Shown here piece after piece: positions 26,837 to 35,761 of a DNA stretch of 64,000 nt. The translations under genes were made by a program, and so were the position numbers. The notes below the pieces were generated by a model, which worked only from the letters and a program-made list of their open reading frames with translations, was not told the DNA's origin and did no database searches. Position 1 is the stretch's first letter. Every line of letters starts with the position of its first letter. The DNA comes from Flavobacterium sp. J27 (lineage in GTDB: Bacteria > Bacteroidota > Bacteroidia > Flavobacteriales > Flavobacteriaceae): contig NZ_PJQW01000006.1 in NCBI RefSeq assembly GCF_004303025.1, forward strand, positions 241,090 through 305,089, written 5' to 3'.

Positions 26837-28078
26837 ATGAAAAAAATTACTCTTTTAATTATGATTTTAGGAATTACTATAGGGTATTCCCAATCTTTTC
26901 CTTTAGATTTTTCTGATCCTTTAGATTTAATGACAGGTTATGAAGGATGTAATGTTACTTTAGTAGACGATTCTGGTAATATGGTAGCTCAAGTAGTGGG
27001 TGGAGGTCAACTTTATGATACTGCTCAATTAGAACTGGCTGAAAACTTGGATTTATCTGATGATGCTAACAATACCATCACTTTTATGATTAAGCCAATG
27101 AATGGTACTACTTCTGGAAATCATTTGTTAAAATTTGAAGGAGGTATAGGAGGTCCATCTACTGTAGAATTACCTTTTACTACTTCAGGGACTTCTTGGC
27201 AATCAGTTACTTTAGATTTTGGAAGTGGTTTAGGAAATTATTCTAAGGTGGTTCTTTTTACAGATTTTGCTAACTATGAAACCGATACTTATTGGGTAGA
27301 TAATTTTGCAGGAGGAACTAATGTAGCTCCACCACCTCCATTACCAACGCCTTCAGGACCAGCACCAATACCTACAGCAGATCCAGCTACTGTAGTTAGC
27401 ATGTATGGCGAAAGCTATCCTAATACCTATCAATATTCTTTTGGAACTGCTTCTGATGTTGATTTAGATTCTGGTCCTGATGTAAATAATGCGTTAAAAA
27501 TTAATTTTGCTATAGCTGGTTTTGGAGCCGGTTATAATGAAACAAATGTTACTACAGCACAATATGTACATTTTGATTATTGGACTAGTGATGCAACTAC
27601 TTTTGGGTTGTATTTAATTTCTAATAGTCCCGTTTTAGAATACGTTTATAGATTACCTGATCAAGAAGCAATTGTTCAGAATACTTGGAAAAGTGTTACT
27701 ATTCCGATGTCTTATTTTACAGATTTAGGTTTTAATCCCACCACTTGGTTTCAATATAAATTTGATGTTTTAACAGCAACGCCTGGAACTGTTTATTTTG
27801 ATAATGTGTATTTTACATCAGCAGCGTTAGATGTTGCTGACTTTGAATCATCTATAGTAAAAATGTATCCTAATCCAGGGACAAATTCATTGAATTTTCA
27901 ATTAGAAACACCTGTAAAAGATGTAAAAATCTACAATCAATTAGGGCAGAGTGTACTTGTGAAAAAGGTTGAAAGTAGTGCCTTTTCATTAGATGTAACC
28001 GCATTACCAATAGGACAGTATTTTGTTAATTTGTTATCAGAAAACACATCAATTACTAAAATATTTATTAAAAAGTAA
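26837..28078 (+). CDS. Secreted glycan-binding protein with T9SS sorting domain
   Basis: A 413-residue protein with a signal peptide (MKKITLLIMILGITIGYSQ) and two beta-sandwich modules. Residues about 20-155 resemble the tandem modules of the surface protein at 35762-37315: both share the pattern of 'W..VTLDF/ELVFDF', then 'VVLFTDF/VVIFYDF', then 'YWVDNF/YYFDDI'. A Pro-rich linker follows near residue 160. A second module (about 175-330) contains 'VHFDYWTSDATTFGLYLI'. Residues 340-413 are a type A T9SS sorting domain ('VKMYPNPGTNSLNFQ' to 'ITKIFIKK'). It has no catalytic motif. It probably binds beta-glucan at the cell surface or in the medium. Confidence 0.78.
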   Translation: MKKITLLIMILGITIGYSQSFPLDFSDPLDLMTGYEGCNVTLVDDSGNMVAQVVGGGQLYDTAQLELAENLDLSDDANNTITFMIKPMNGTTSGNHLLKFEGGIGGPSTVELPFTTSGTSWQSVTLDFGSGLGNYSKVVLFTDFANYETDTYWVDNFAGGTNVAPPPPLPTPSGPAPIPTADPATVVSMYGESYPNTYQYSFGTASDVDLDSGPDVNNALKINFAIAGFGAGYNETNVTTAQYVHFDYWTSDATTFGLYLISNSPVLEYVYRLPDQEAIVQNTWKSVTIPMSYFTDLGFNPTTWFQYKFDVLTATPGTVYFDNVYFTSAALDVADFESSIVKMYPNPGTNSLNFQLETPVKDVKIYNQLGQSVLVKKVESSAFSLDVTALPIGQYFVNLLSENTSITKIFIKK

Positions 28079-28098
28079 AGTGCTTTATCAATAATTTT

Positions 28099-28127
28099 AA
28101 AAAAGGTATGCAAAGCATGCCTTTTTT
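28099..28127 (+). terminator. Intrinsic terminator
   Basis: AAAAAAGGTATGC, loop AAA, GCATGCCTTTTTT: a 13-bp stem with one T-G wobble, followed by T residues, 21 bp after the stop of the secreted binding protein. Confidence 0.75.
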
Positions 28128-28184
28128 TATATTTTTATGAATTAATTTGATTACTACAATTTTAAACGATTAAAAAATACTATT

Positions 28185-30983
28185 TTGAAAGTTACAATAT
28201 ATCTCTTCTTTTTATCATTTCTATCTGTTTTTTCGCAAGAGCTCCCTCCAATTGTAAAATATCCACAAAGCATTTATGCTGCTGGAAACCAAAATTGGAT
28301 GATTGCACAAGATCGTAATCATGCTGTCTTTTTTGCGAATAACGAAGGACTTTTAGAATTTAATGGAGCTAATTGGGTTTTATACCCTTCTCCAAATGAA
28401 ACTATTATTCGTTCAGTTTCAGCTATAGATGATAAAGTGTATACGGGAGCTTATATGGAGTTTGGTTATTGGTCGCGTAATAGTACAAATGAATTAGTTT
28501 ATACTTCTTTGAGTACCAAAGTAAAAGAGAAGTTAATTGATGATGAGCAATTTTGGAATATACTCAATTATGAGCAATGGATTATTTTTCAATCGTTTAA
28601 TCAGATCTATATTTATAATACAAAAACGGAAGAATTTAATGTCATTAGAGAAAATGAAACTATTATAAAATCCTACATTGTAAATCATGCTATCTATTTT
28701 CATGTAGCCAATAAAGGACTGTTTGAAATAGAAAATGGAAAAAGTAAATTAATTTCAGACGATCCAGTTTTTTTAAAGAATAAAATTGTTAATCTCTTTT
28801 TTATTAATGAACAATTATTGGTTCAAACCGAATTTTTAGGTTTTTTTAAATTGGATCAAGGGAATATAACCAAATACAGTTTGCCTTCTGATAACGAAAT
28901 AATGTCTAGCAGCGTATATAGTAGTTTGTTGTTATCTGATGGTAATTTTGCAATTGGTACAGTTTCTAATGGAGTATTCATTCTAGATAGTGAAGGAAAA
29001 ATAAAATATCATCTTACGCAAACTAAAGGATTGAGTAATAATACGGCTTTGTCTCTATATGAAGATATTGATAAAAATTTATGGATAGGTTTAGATAATG
29101 GAATTAACTGTATAAATCTGCAATCTCCTATAAAAAGTTTTTCAGATGATACAGGTTTTTTAGGTACTGTTTATACGTCTATAGTTTTTAAAGACAAATT
29201 ATATGTTGGTACAAATCAAGGTTTGTTTGTTAAAAAAAACGAGGATACTTCTGGTTTTCAATTTATTGAAGGAACTAAAGGTCAGGTTTGGTCTTTGTTT
29301 GAAAACGATGATACGTTATTTTGTGGACACAATATAGGTACTTTTATTATTGAAAATGAATCAGCAAAACTTATTTATTCTGGTTCAGGTACTTGGAAAT
29401 TTGAAAAAGTGCCTCATAGAAATGATTTGTTATTACAAGGAAACTATATTGGTTTAACCATTTTACAAAAGGTAAACAATCAATGGGGGTTTAGTCATAG
29501 AATAAAAGGGTTTGATTATTCATCCAAACATTTTGAAATTACAAATGCTTTAGAAGTTTATATTAGTCATGAATATAAAGGTGTTTTTAGATTGCAATTA
29601 GACAAAAATTATACTGAAGCGACTTCATTTTATACCTATACATCGCCTACAAAAGGAAAGAATTCATGCTTAATTAAATTTAATAATTCCATTTACTATG
29701 CTTATAAAGAAGGTGTTTATAAGTTAAATCCAAAATCTAAAAAATTTGTAAAAGATGAAAATTTAAGTGCTGTTTTTGAAAGAGATGAATATACTTCTGG
29801 AAAATTAATTGTAGATAAATCAAACCGGTTGTGGTTGTTTTCAAAAAATTACATCCATTATTTTTCATTGAGTAAATTAAGTAGTCAATTAAAGGAGAAT
29901 GTAATTCCAATTCCAGCCTCGTTAACTAATTCCATGCTAGGTTATGAAAATATTACACAACTTTATAATTCTACTTATTTAATAGGTACAACAGATGGTT
30001 ATTATACTATTAATTTGAATGATTTAACTTTTAAAAATTACAAACTTTCCATTTCTAATATTGCTATTAATAAATTGAATGAAAAATTAATAAGTTGCTC
30101 TATTGTTGAAAATGGTGTTTTTAAACACAATGAGAATAATATTATTTTTAATTATTCGGTTCCAGAATATAATAAATATATTAACGCAGAATATCAATTT
30201 TTATTAGATGGCTTTCAAAACGAATGGAGCGAATGGTCTGCAAAAACGAGTTCCAGTTTTAAAAATTTATCACCGGGTGACTATACTTTTAAAGTAAGAG
30301 CTAAAATTGCAAATTCAGAACCAGATGACATTGTTATGTATAAATTTACTATTTTAAAACCTTGGTATTTAACCAATGTAGCATTCCTTATTTATACCTT
30401 GTTATTGTTAATTATGGCTTATTATATAAATAAAGCGTACAAAAATTATTACCGACAAAAAGAACAAAAATTAATAGAAGAGAACAATCTATTATTAGAA
30501 ATAAAAGAATTAGAAAATGCGCAACAATTGATGAAAATTAAAAACGAACAATTAGCGCAAGATGTAGATAGTAAGAATAGAGAATTGGCTGTTTCTACTA
30601 TGAGTTTGATTAAAAAAGATGAATTACTGTCTTTAATAAAAGAAGATTTAAAAAATGCTCCAGAAATTACAAATAAAAGTGTAAAATCGGTTATTACAAC
30701 CATTACAAAGAATATTAATAAAGAAGATTCTTGGAATATTTTTAAAGAAGCTTTTGATAATGCTGATAACGATTTTTTAAAGAAAGTAAAGCAAGATCAT
30801 CCTACTTTAACTCCTAATGATTTGCGCTTATGTGCTTATTTAAGACTGAATTTATCATCTAAAGAAATAGCTCCGTTGCTAAATATTTCTGTACGAAGTG
30901 TAGAAATAAAAAGGTATAGGTTGCGTAAAAAGATGAATTTGGAACATGAACAAGGTTTGGTAGAGTACATCTTATCTTTTTAA
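28185..30983 (+). CDS. Membrane-spanning ligand-binding regulator: beta-propeller, Y_Y_Y, coiled coil, LuxR-type HTH
   Basis: A 932-residue one-protein sensor-regulator. The start is a TTG at 28185: a signal peptide (MKVTIYLFFLSFLSVFSQ) begins there and no in-frame ATG exists before the upstream stop. Residues about 20-640 form a periplasmic two-component-regulator-type propeller (repeats such as 'LWIGLDNGINCI' and 'LYVGTNQGLFV'). A Y_Y_Y domain ('YQFLLDGFQNEWSEW', 'SPGDYTFKVRAK') follows. One membrane segment near 730 and a coiled coil come next. The C-terminal helix-turn-helix is 'LTPNDLRLCAYLRLNLSSKEIAPLLNISVRSVEIKRYRLRKK'-like. It has no histidine kinase or receiver domain. It lies between the two promoters carrying ACCTATAC repeats and probably controls this locus. 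Confidence 0.88.
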   Translation: MKVTIYLFFLSFLSVFSQELPPIVKYPQSIYAAGNQNWMIAQDRNHAVFFANNEGLLEFNGANWVLYPSPNETIIRSVSAIDDKVYTGAYMEFGYWSRNSTNELVYTSLSTKVKEKLIDDEQFWNILNYEQWIIFQSFNQIYIYNTKTEEFNVIRENETIIKSYIVNHAIYFHVANKGLFEIENGKSKLISDDPVFLKNKIVNLFFINEQLLVQTEFLGFFKLDQGNITKYSLPSDNEIMSSSVYSSLLLSDGNFAIGTVSNGVFILDSEGKIKYHLTQTKGLSNNTALSLYEDIDKNLWIGLDNGINCINLQSPIKSFSDDTGFLGTVYTSIVFKDKLYVGTNQGLFVKKNEDTSGFQFIEGTKGQVWSLFENDDTLFCGHNIGTFIIENESAKLIYSGSGTWKFEKVPHRNDLLLQGNYIGLTILQKVNNQWGFSHRIKGFDYSSKHFEITNALEVYISHEYKGVFRLQLDKNYTEATSFYTYTSPTKGKNSCLIKFNNSIYYAYKEGVYKLNPKSKKFVKDENLSAVFERDEYTSGKLIVDKSNRLWLFSKNYIHYFSLSKLSSQLKENVIPIPASLTNSMLGYENITQLYNSTYLIGTTDGYYTINLNDLTFKNYKLSISNIAINKLNEKLISCSIVENGVFKHNENNIIFNYSVPEYNKYINAEYQFLLDGFQNEWSEWSAKTSSSFKNLSPGDYTFKVRAKIANSEPDDIVMYKFTILKPWYLTNVAFLIYTLLLLIMAYYINKAYKNYYRQKEQKLIEENNLLLEIKELENAQQLMKIKNEQLAQDVDSKNRELAVSTMSLIKKDELLSLIKEDLKNAPEITNKSVKSVITTITKNINKEDSWNIFKEAFDNADNDFLKKVKQDHPTLTPNDLRLCAYLRLNLSSKEIAPLLNISVRSVEIKRYRLRKKMNLEHEQGLVEYILSF

Positions 30984-30984
30984 T

Positions 30985-31012
30985 ACCTATACAAGTAAAA
31001 AAACACCTATAC
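30985..31012 (+). promoter_or_regulatory. ACCTATAC direct repeat pair upstream of susC
   Basis: ACCTATAC at 30985-30992, starting just after the regulator's stop codon, and at 31005-31012. The start-to-start distance is 20 bp, against 11 bp for the pair upstream of the secreted binding protein. Confidence 0.45.
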
Positions 31013-31047
31013 ATTACCACAACATCAACGTTTTCGTTACTTTTTTT

Positions 31048-31096
31048 AAGATTTTTTTAAGATTACGGAATGCTTAAAAATAGGATGTTTTTTTAT
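31048..31096 (+). promoter_or_regulatory. Conserved promoter-proximal module upstream of susC
   Basis: Second copy of the module described at 26699. It begins AAGATTTTT and includes TTAAAAATA then ATGTTTTTTT. It lies 115-163 bp before the susC start and after the ACCTATAC pair, in the same order as upstream of the secreted binding protein. Confidence 0.4.
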
Positions 31097-31210
31097 CAAT
31101 AACGCAATAAAAATATATTTTTTTTGTAGTGTATATTTTTTGTTGAGGTTATTTTAAATTTATTATTAATTCATTCTTTTAATTTTAGCTTTTATAAACC
31201 GAAACAAATT

Positions 31211-34200
31211 ATGAGATCAAATTTTTTACTAATTACATTTCTGTTATTAACATCTTTTGGGTTTAGTCAAACTGTAGATGTTTCTGGAACTGTTTTTGAT
31301 TTGGGTACAGGAGAGCCTATACCTAGTGTTAACATCTTTGCTAAAGACTATAAGATTGGTACTTCTACTGATTTTGATGGTAATTTTACATTATCAAATG
31401 TCCCAGTAGGTGTTACCTTACTATTTAGTTATGTAGGTTATTCAGATTTTGAATATAAAGTAACTAAAGCTGAAGTTATAAAAATTAATATGACTCAGGA
31501 CTTAAAAGCATTAGAAGAAATAATTGTTGTAGGTTATGGAACTAAAGCGAAAAAAGATGTTACTGGATCGGTTGCTGTTGTTGATAGTAAAGTAATTGAA
31601 GATCTTCGACCTATTAAAGCGGAATCGGCTTTACAAGGAACAGTAGCAGGTGTTTATGTTTCTTCTGGTTCTGGTGCTCCTGGTGCAGGTATAAATATTA
31701 GAATTAGAGGTATTTCTTCAAATGGAGATAATGGACCATTAGTACTTATAGATGGTTATGAAGGTAACATGGATTTGTTAAATCCTTCAGATATTGAATC
31801 TTATACTGTATTAAAAGACGCGCAAGCTTCTGTTTATGGTGCTAAAGGAGCAAATGGAGTTATCTTAATTACTACTAAACAAGGTAAAAAGAATTCTAAA
31901 ACAAAGATTTCTATCAATTCTTATACAGGATTTCAAGAAACCACTAAAAAATTAAATGTTTTAAATGCTACTGAATATGCGTTGCTTTTAAATGAAAGTT
32001 ATGCAAATGCTGGTTTAACATTGCCTTATCCTAATGTTAGTGGGTTTGGTGTAGGTACTAACTGGCAAGATGAAGTATTTGATAGAGCTCCAATCACCAA
32101 TAATGATATTTCTATTTCAGGAGGTTCTGAAAAAATTACCTATGCTTTTAGTGCTTCAAAAATTAATCAAGAAGGGATTGTTGGTTTAAATAAATCAGGA
32201 TTTGATAGAGGTACTGTAAGAGTGGCTGTTGGAGTAGATTTATATGATAATTTAAAATTAAAAACCAACTTTATCTATACCGATTTTAATAGACAAGGCT
32301 TAAATGAAAACGGCTTAGGTTCTGTTTTATTTAATGCAATTAATGTACCTTCAGTATTTTCAGTATACGATGCTAGTGGTAACTATACTTTAGTACCAGC
32401 TACACCAGGTTATGGTTTAGAGGTAATTAATCCATTGGCACAAATTCAAAACACTTACAATAGCTATAATCAAGAACGTTTAAATGGATCTATAAGCTTA
32501 GAATATAAAGTATTTAGTGATTTAAAAATAACTTCACGTTATGGTTTTCAAAGAGGAAATAGTGTAGGGAAGACTTTTAATATGCTAGTTGACTATGGCG
32601 ATGGTAAAGTTTTTAATAATGTAAGTCAGAGTAATGTAAATCAAAGTGCAGAAAAATTTAGTAATTTTACTTTTGATGTATTTGCTGAATATCAAAAAAC
32701 ACTTTTTACGGATCATAATTTTAAATTAACCTTAGGGGGTACATTACATGAAGCCAATGGAGAAGGTTTATTCGCTACTGGTTATGATGTGCCTAATAAT
32801 TCTTGGGAGTATGCAGATATAGCTTTAGCTAATGGTTTACCGTTGGAGCCTGTAAAAACAAATAGTTCGTATAAAGCTACTCCATACAAAAGACCTTCAT
32901 TGTTTGCTACTTTAGATTATAATTTCAGAGAAAAATATTTATTGTCGTTTATCTTTAGAAGAGATCAATCATCAAGGTTTGGACCAGAATATAGTGTGGC
33001 TTATTTCAAATCTATCTTGGGAGGATGGATTATATCTGAAGAAGATTTCTTTAATAAAGATGGAAAAATTAATTTCTTAAAACTAAGAGCTAGTTATGGA
33101 ACATTAGGAAATGATGCAATTGGTAATGATGCATTTCGTTCCTTATTAAATGGTGAAGCGGAATACATTTTTGATGGAAGTTTAACTACTGGAGTTGCAG
33201 TAGGAGGGATTACAAATCCAAATGTTAAATGGGAAACTGATACTAAGTTAGATATTGGATTAGATGCTAAAATGTTTAACAATAAATTAGAAATAACAGC
33301 AGATTACTATAATAATACCAGAAAGGATTTATTGATTCCAAATACACCAGTTTCAGGAATTGGAGGTGGTTCAGCACCAGGTTCTGGAAATCCAACTATA
33401 AATGCTGGTACTGTTGAAAATAAAGGTTTTGAATTGGCTTTAAACTATAAAGACAATATTAAAGATTTTAACTATGCTGTTGGTTTTAATATTACTACAA
33501 TCAACAATAAAGTTACAGAAGTTAATAATGGTTCTGGATTTCTTGAAAGAGGCGCTTTTGGTGTAGGACAGCCAGCACCAGCAAGAATGCAGGTAGGACA
33601 AACTATTGGAGCGTTTTATGGATATCAAACCGATGGGATTTTTCAAAACCAAGCAGAAGTAAATGCACACCCATCACAAGTAGCATTAGGTGCCGAAGCG
33701 GTTCCTGGGGATATACGTTATAAAGACATCAATGGTGATGGAGTAATTAATTTAGATGATAGAACTTTTATTGGTAAACCAGTTGCCGATTATACTTTAG
33801 GATTTAATTTGAATTTAAGCTACAAAAATTTTGATTTTGTAGGTTATTCTTATGCTTCTGTAGGAAATGATATGATTCGTAATTATGAAAGAACGGAAAA
33901 TAAATTAAATAAATTGAATTATGTTTTAGATAGATGGACAGGTGAAGGAACTTCTAATGAAGTGCCAAGAGTGACAGCCGGAGCTTCTGCAAATAATGTT
34001 TTTTCAGATTATTTTGTGGAAGATGCTTCTTTCTTGAGAATTCAAAACATACAATTAGGATATTCTTTACCCTCAAGTTTTATTCAGCATTCTAAATTAT
34101 CAAAAGTAAGATTATATGCTTCTATAAATAACGTTTATACTTTTACAAAATATAGAGGGTATGATCCTGCAGCGAATAGTGGAGATCCAATTGCTGGGGG

Positions 34201-34264
34201 AATTGATTATGGTTTTTATCCTACTCCAAGAACTTATATGTTAGGATTAAATGTTACTTTTTAA
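31211..34264 (+). CDS. SusC/RagA family TonB-dependent outer-membrane transporter (beta-glucan locus)
   Basis: A 1017-residue outer-membrane importer of oligosaccharides. The signal peptide (MRSNFLLITFLLLTSFGFSQ) is followed by a CarbopepD_reg_2 domain (about 23-105: 'VSGTVFDLGTGEPIPSVNIF', 'SYVGYSDFEYKV'). Then comes the plug with SusC signatures ('EEIIVVGYGTKAKKDVTGSV', 'IRIRGISSNGDNGPLVLIDG', 'VLKDAQASVYGAKGANGVILITTKQGK') and a 22-strand-type barrel ending in '..YMLGLNVTF' with a terminal Phe. The gene ends just before susD. Context with GH16 and GH3 enzymes indicates beta-1,3-glucan oligosaccharides as cargo. Confidence 0.95.
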   Translation: MRSNFLLITFLLLTSFGFSQTVDVSGTVFDLGTGEPIPSVNIFAKDYKIGTSTDFDGNFTLSNVPVGVTLLFSYVGYSDFEYKVTKAEVIKINMTQDLKALEEIIVVGYGTKAKKDVTGSVAVVDSKVIEDLRPIKAESALQGTVAGVYVSSGSGAPGAGINIRIRGISSNGDNGPLVLIDGYEGNMDLLNPSDIESYTVLKDAQASVYGAKGANGVILITTKQGKKNSKTKISINSYTGFQETTKKLNVLNATEYALLLNESYANAGLTLPYPNVSGFGVGTNWQDEVFDRAPITNNDISISGGSEKITYAFSASKINQEGIVGLNKSGFDRGTVRVAVGVDLYDNLKLKTNFIYTDFNRQGLNENGLGSVLFNAINVPSVFSVYDASGNYTLVPATPGYGLEVINPLAQIQNTYNSYNQERLNGSISLEYKVFSDLKITSRYGFQRGNSVGKTFNMLVDYGDGKVFNNVSQSNVNQSAEKFSNFTFDVFAEYQKTLFTDHNFKLTLGGTLHEANGEGLFATGYDVPNNSWEYADIALANGLPLEPVKTNSSYKATPYKRPSLFATLDYNFREKYLLSFIFRRDQSSRFGPEYSVAYFKSILGGWIISEEDFFNKDGKINFLKLRASYGTLGNDAIGNDAFRSLLNGEAEYIFDGSLTTGVAVGGITNPNVKWETDTKLDIGLDAKMFNNKLEITADYYNNTRKDLLIPNTPVSGIGGGSAPGSGNPTINAGTVENKGFELALNYKDNIKDFNYAVGFNITTINNKVTEVNNGSGFLERGAFGVGQPAPARMQVGQTIGAFYGYQTDGIFQNQAEVNAHPSQVALGAEAVPGDIRYKDINGDGVINLDDRTFIGKPVADYTLGFNLNLSYKNFDFVGYSYASVGNDMIRNYERTENKLNKLNYVLDRWTGEGTSNEVPRVTAGASANNVFSDYFVEDASFLRIQNIQLGYSLPSSFIQHSKLSKVRLYASINNVYTFTKYRGYDPAANSGDPIAGGIDYGFYPTPRTYMLGLNVTF

Positions 34265-34268
34265 AAAA

Positions 34269-35750
34269 ATGACTATGAAAAAATATACAGTAAAAATTGG
34301 AATTATTCTGACATTAATAGTGTCATTAATTTCAGCATGTTCGGACGAATTTGTAAATGAAGCACCACCTTATTCAATTGATTCGGAAAATTATTTCAAT
34401 TCAAAAGACGACTATGAAAAAGCATTAATTGGTGCATATGATATATTACAATCGTCTTATGTAAATGTATTATTAGGAGAAATTGCTTCAGATAATACCC
34501 TTTCTGGAGGAGAAAGTGCAACGGATGTAATTGGTTTCCAACAAATAGATGAAATGATTCACACTCCAGTAAATTCAAATTTAAAGGATATTTGGAATTG
34601 GATGTTTGCGGGAGTTTACAGAGCTAGTTATATTCTAGAATTTAAAGATAAAACCGATTTTGACGGTAAAGAACAAATCATTGCAGAAGCAAGATTTTTA
34701 AAAGCATACTATAACTTTGAATTAGTGAAATGGTTTGGTCCAATTCCGATTAAGGAGGATCAAAGATTTAATGCAAGTGATGTGGAAGCACTTCCTCGTT
34801 CTCCAGTTTCAGAAGTATATGCGAATATTGAAAGTGATTTATTGTTTGCAATTGATAACTTAAATCCTGTAGCTTCTCAACAAGGAAGAGCGACAAAAGG
34901 AGCAGCTCAAGCACTTTTAGGAAAAGTATATCTATACCAAAACAAATTTGTAAATGCATCTACTATTTTAGAACAAGTTATTTTAGATGGAAACTATTCT
35001 CTAGTTACGGATTATTCAACTCTTTTTGAAAATAATGCAGAAAATGGACCAGAATCTGTTTTTGAAGTGCAATATTTTGATGGTCAAGGTGCAGGTTTTG
35101 GATGTTTACAATGCAGTGAAGGAAATGTTGCTGTTGGGTTTAATGGTATTAGAAATTATAACGGGCCATTATTTGACTCTGGTTATAGTTTTAATGTGCC
35201 TACAGCAGATGTTTATAATGCCTTTGAAGTAGGAGATAATAGAAGAGATATTGCCATTTTGAATATTGTAGATTGGGCGAACACAACTGGAGCTACTTAC
35301 GGTGAAGGATATAAGCATACAGGTTATTTTAATCGTAAATATTTACCACGTCAAGGAGATTCTAATGTGGGTGATCAAAATTTAACGAACCCAAATAATT
35401 ACAGAGCTATTCGTTATGCTGATGTTTTATTAATGGCAGCTGAAGCTTTTAATAGAGGAGGCATAGACGATACTAAAGCAAGACTGTATTTAAATATGGT
35501 AAGAAGAAGAGCTTTTGGCGATACAAATCATGATATTTCTGCTTCAGGTGCTGCATTAACTGATTTTATTTTGGAAGAAAGAAGATTAGAATTAGTTGGT
35601 GAAGGACATCGCTTCTTCGACTTAGTAAGAACGAATAGAGCAGTAGGAACTATTCCAGGATTTACAGCTAATAAAAATGAAGTTTTTCCTGTCCCTTTTG
35701 AAGAAATTCAATTTTCTAACGGAAACTGGCAACAAAATTCTAACTATTAA
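34269..35750 (+). CDS. SusD/RagB family nutrient-binding outer-membrane lipoprotein
   Basis: About 493 residues from the ATG at 34269, with a further in-frame ATG at 34275. The frame runs upstream into susC, but the lipoprotein signal 'TLIVSLISACSDEFVNE' favours these starts. TPR-like helices typical of SusD include 'ADNTLSGGESATD'-type region, 'EARFLKAYYNFELVKWFGPIPI', 'ATKGAAQALLGKVYLYQNKF' and the C-terminal 'ILEERRLELVGEGHRFFDLVRT'. It forms the lid of the SusC importer and binds glycan at the cell surface. It lies 4 bp after susC. Confidence 0.95.
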   Translation: MTMKKYTVKIGIILTLIVSLISACSDEFVNEAPPYSIDSENYFNSKDDYEKALIGAYDILQSSYVNVLLGEIASDNTLSGGESATDVIGFQQIDEMIHTPVNSNLKDIWNWMFAGVYRASYILEFKDKTDFDGKEQIIAEARFLKAYYNFELVKWFGPIPIKEDQRFNASDVEALPRSPVSEVYANIESDLLFAIDNLNPVASQQGRATKGAAQALLGKVYLYQNKFVNASTILEQVILDGNYSLVTDYSTLFENNAENGPESVFEVQYFDGQGAGFGCLQCSEGNVAVGFNGIRNYNGPLFDSGYSFNVPTADVYNAFEVGDNRRDIAILNIVDWANTTGATYGEGYKHTGYFNRKYLPRQGDSNVGDQNLTNPNNYRAIRYADVLLMAAEAFNRGGIDDTKARLYLNMVRRRAFGDTNHDISASGAALTDFILEERRLELVGEGHRFFDLVRTNRAVGTIPGFTANKNEVFPVPFEEIQFSNGNWQQNSNY

Positions 35751-35761
35751 AATTGACTAAC

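Noticed and set aside
29634..29641. ACCTATAC inside the sensor-regulator coding region
   Set aside because: A single copy in coding sequence, not paired and not near a promoter. It shows that the octamer alone is not diagnostic.
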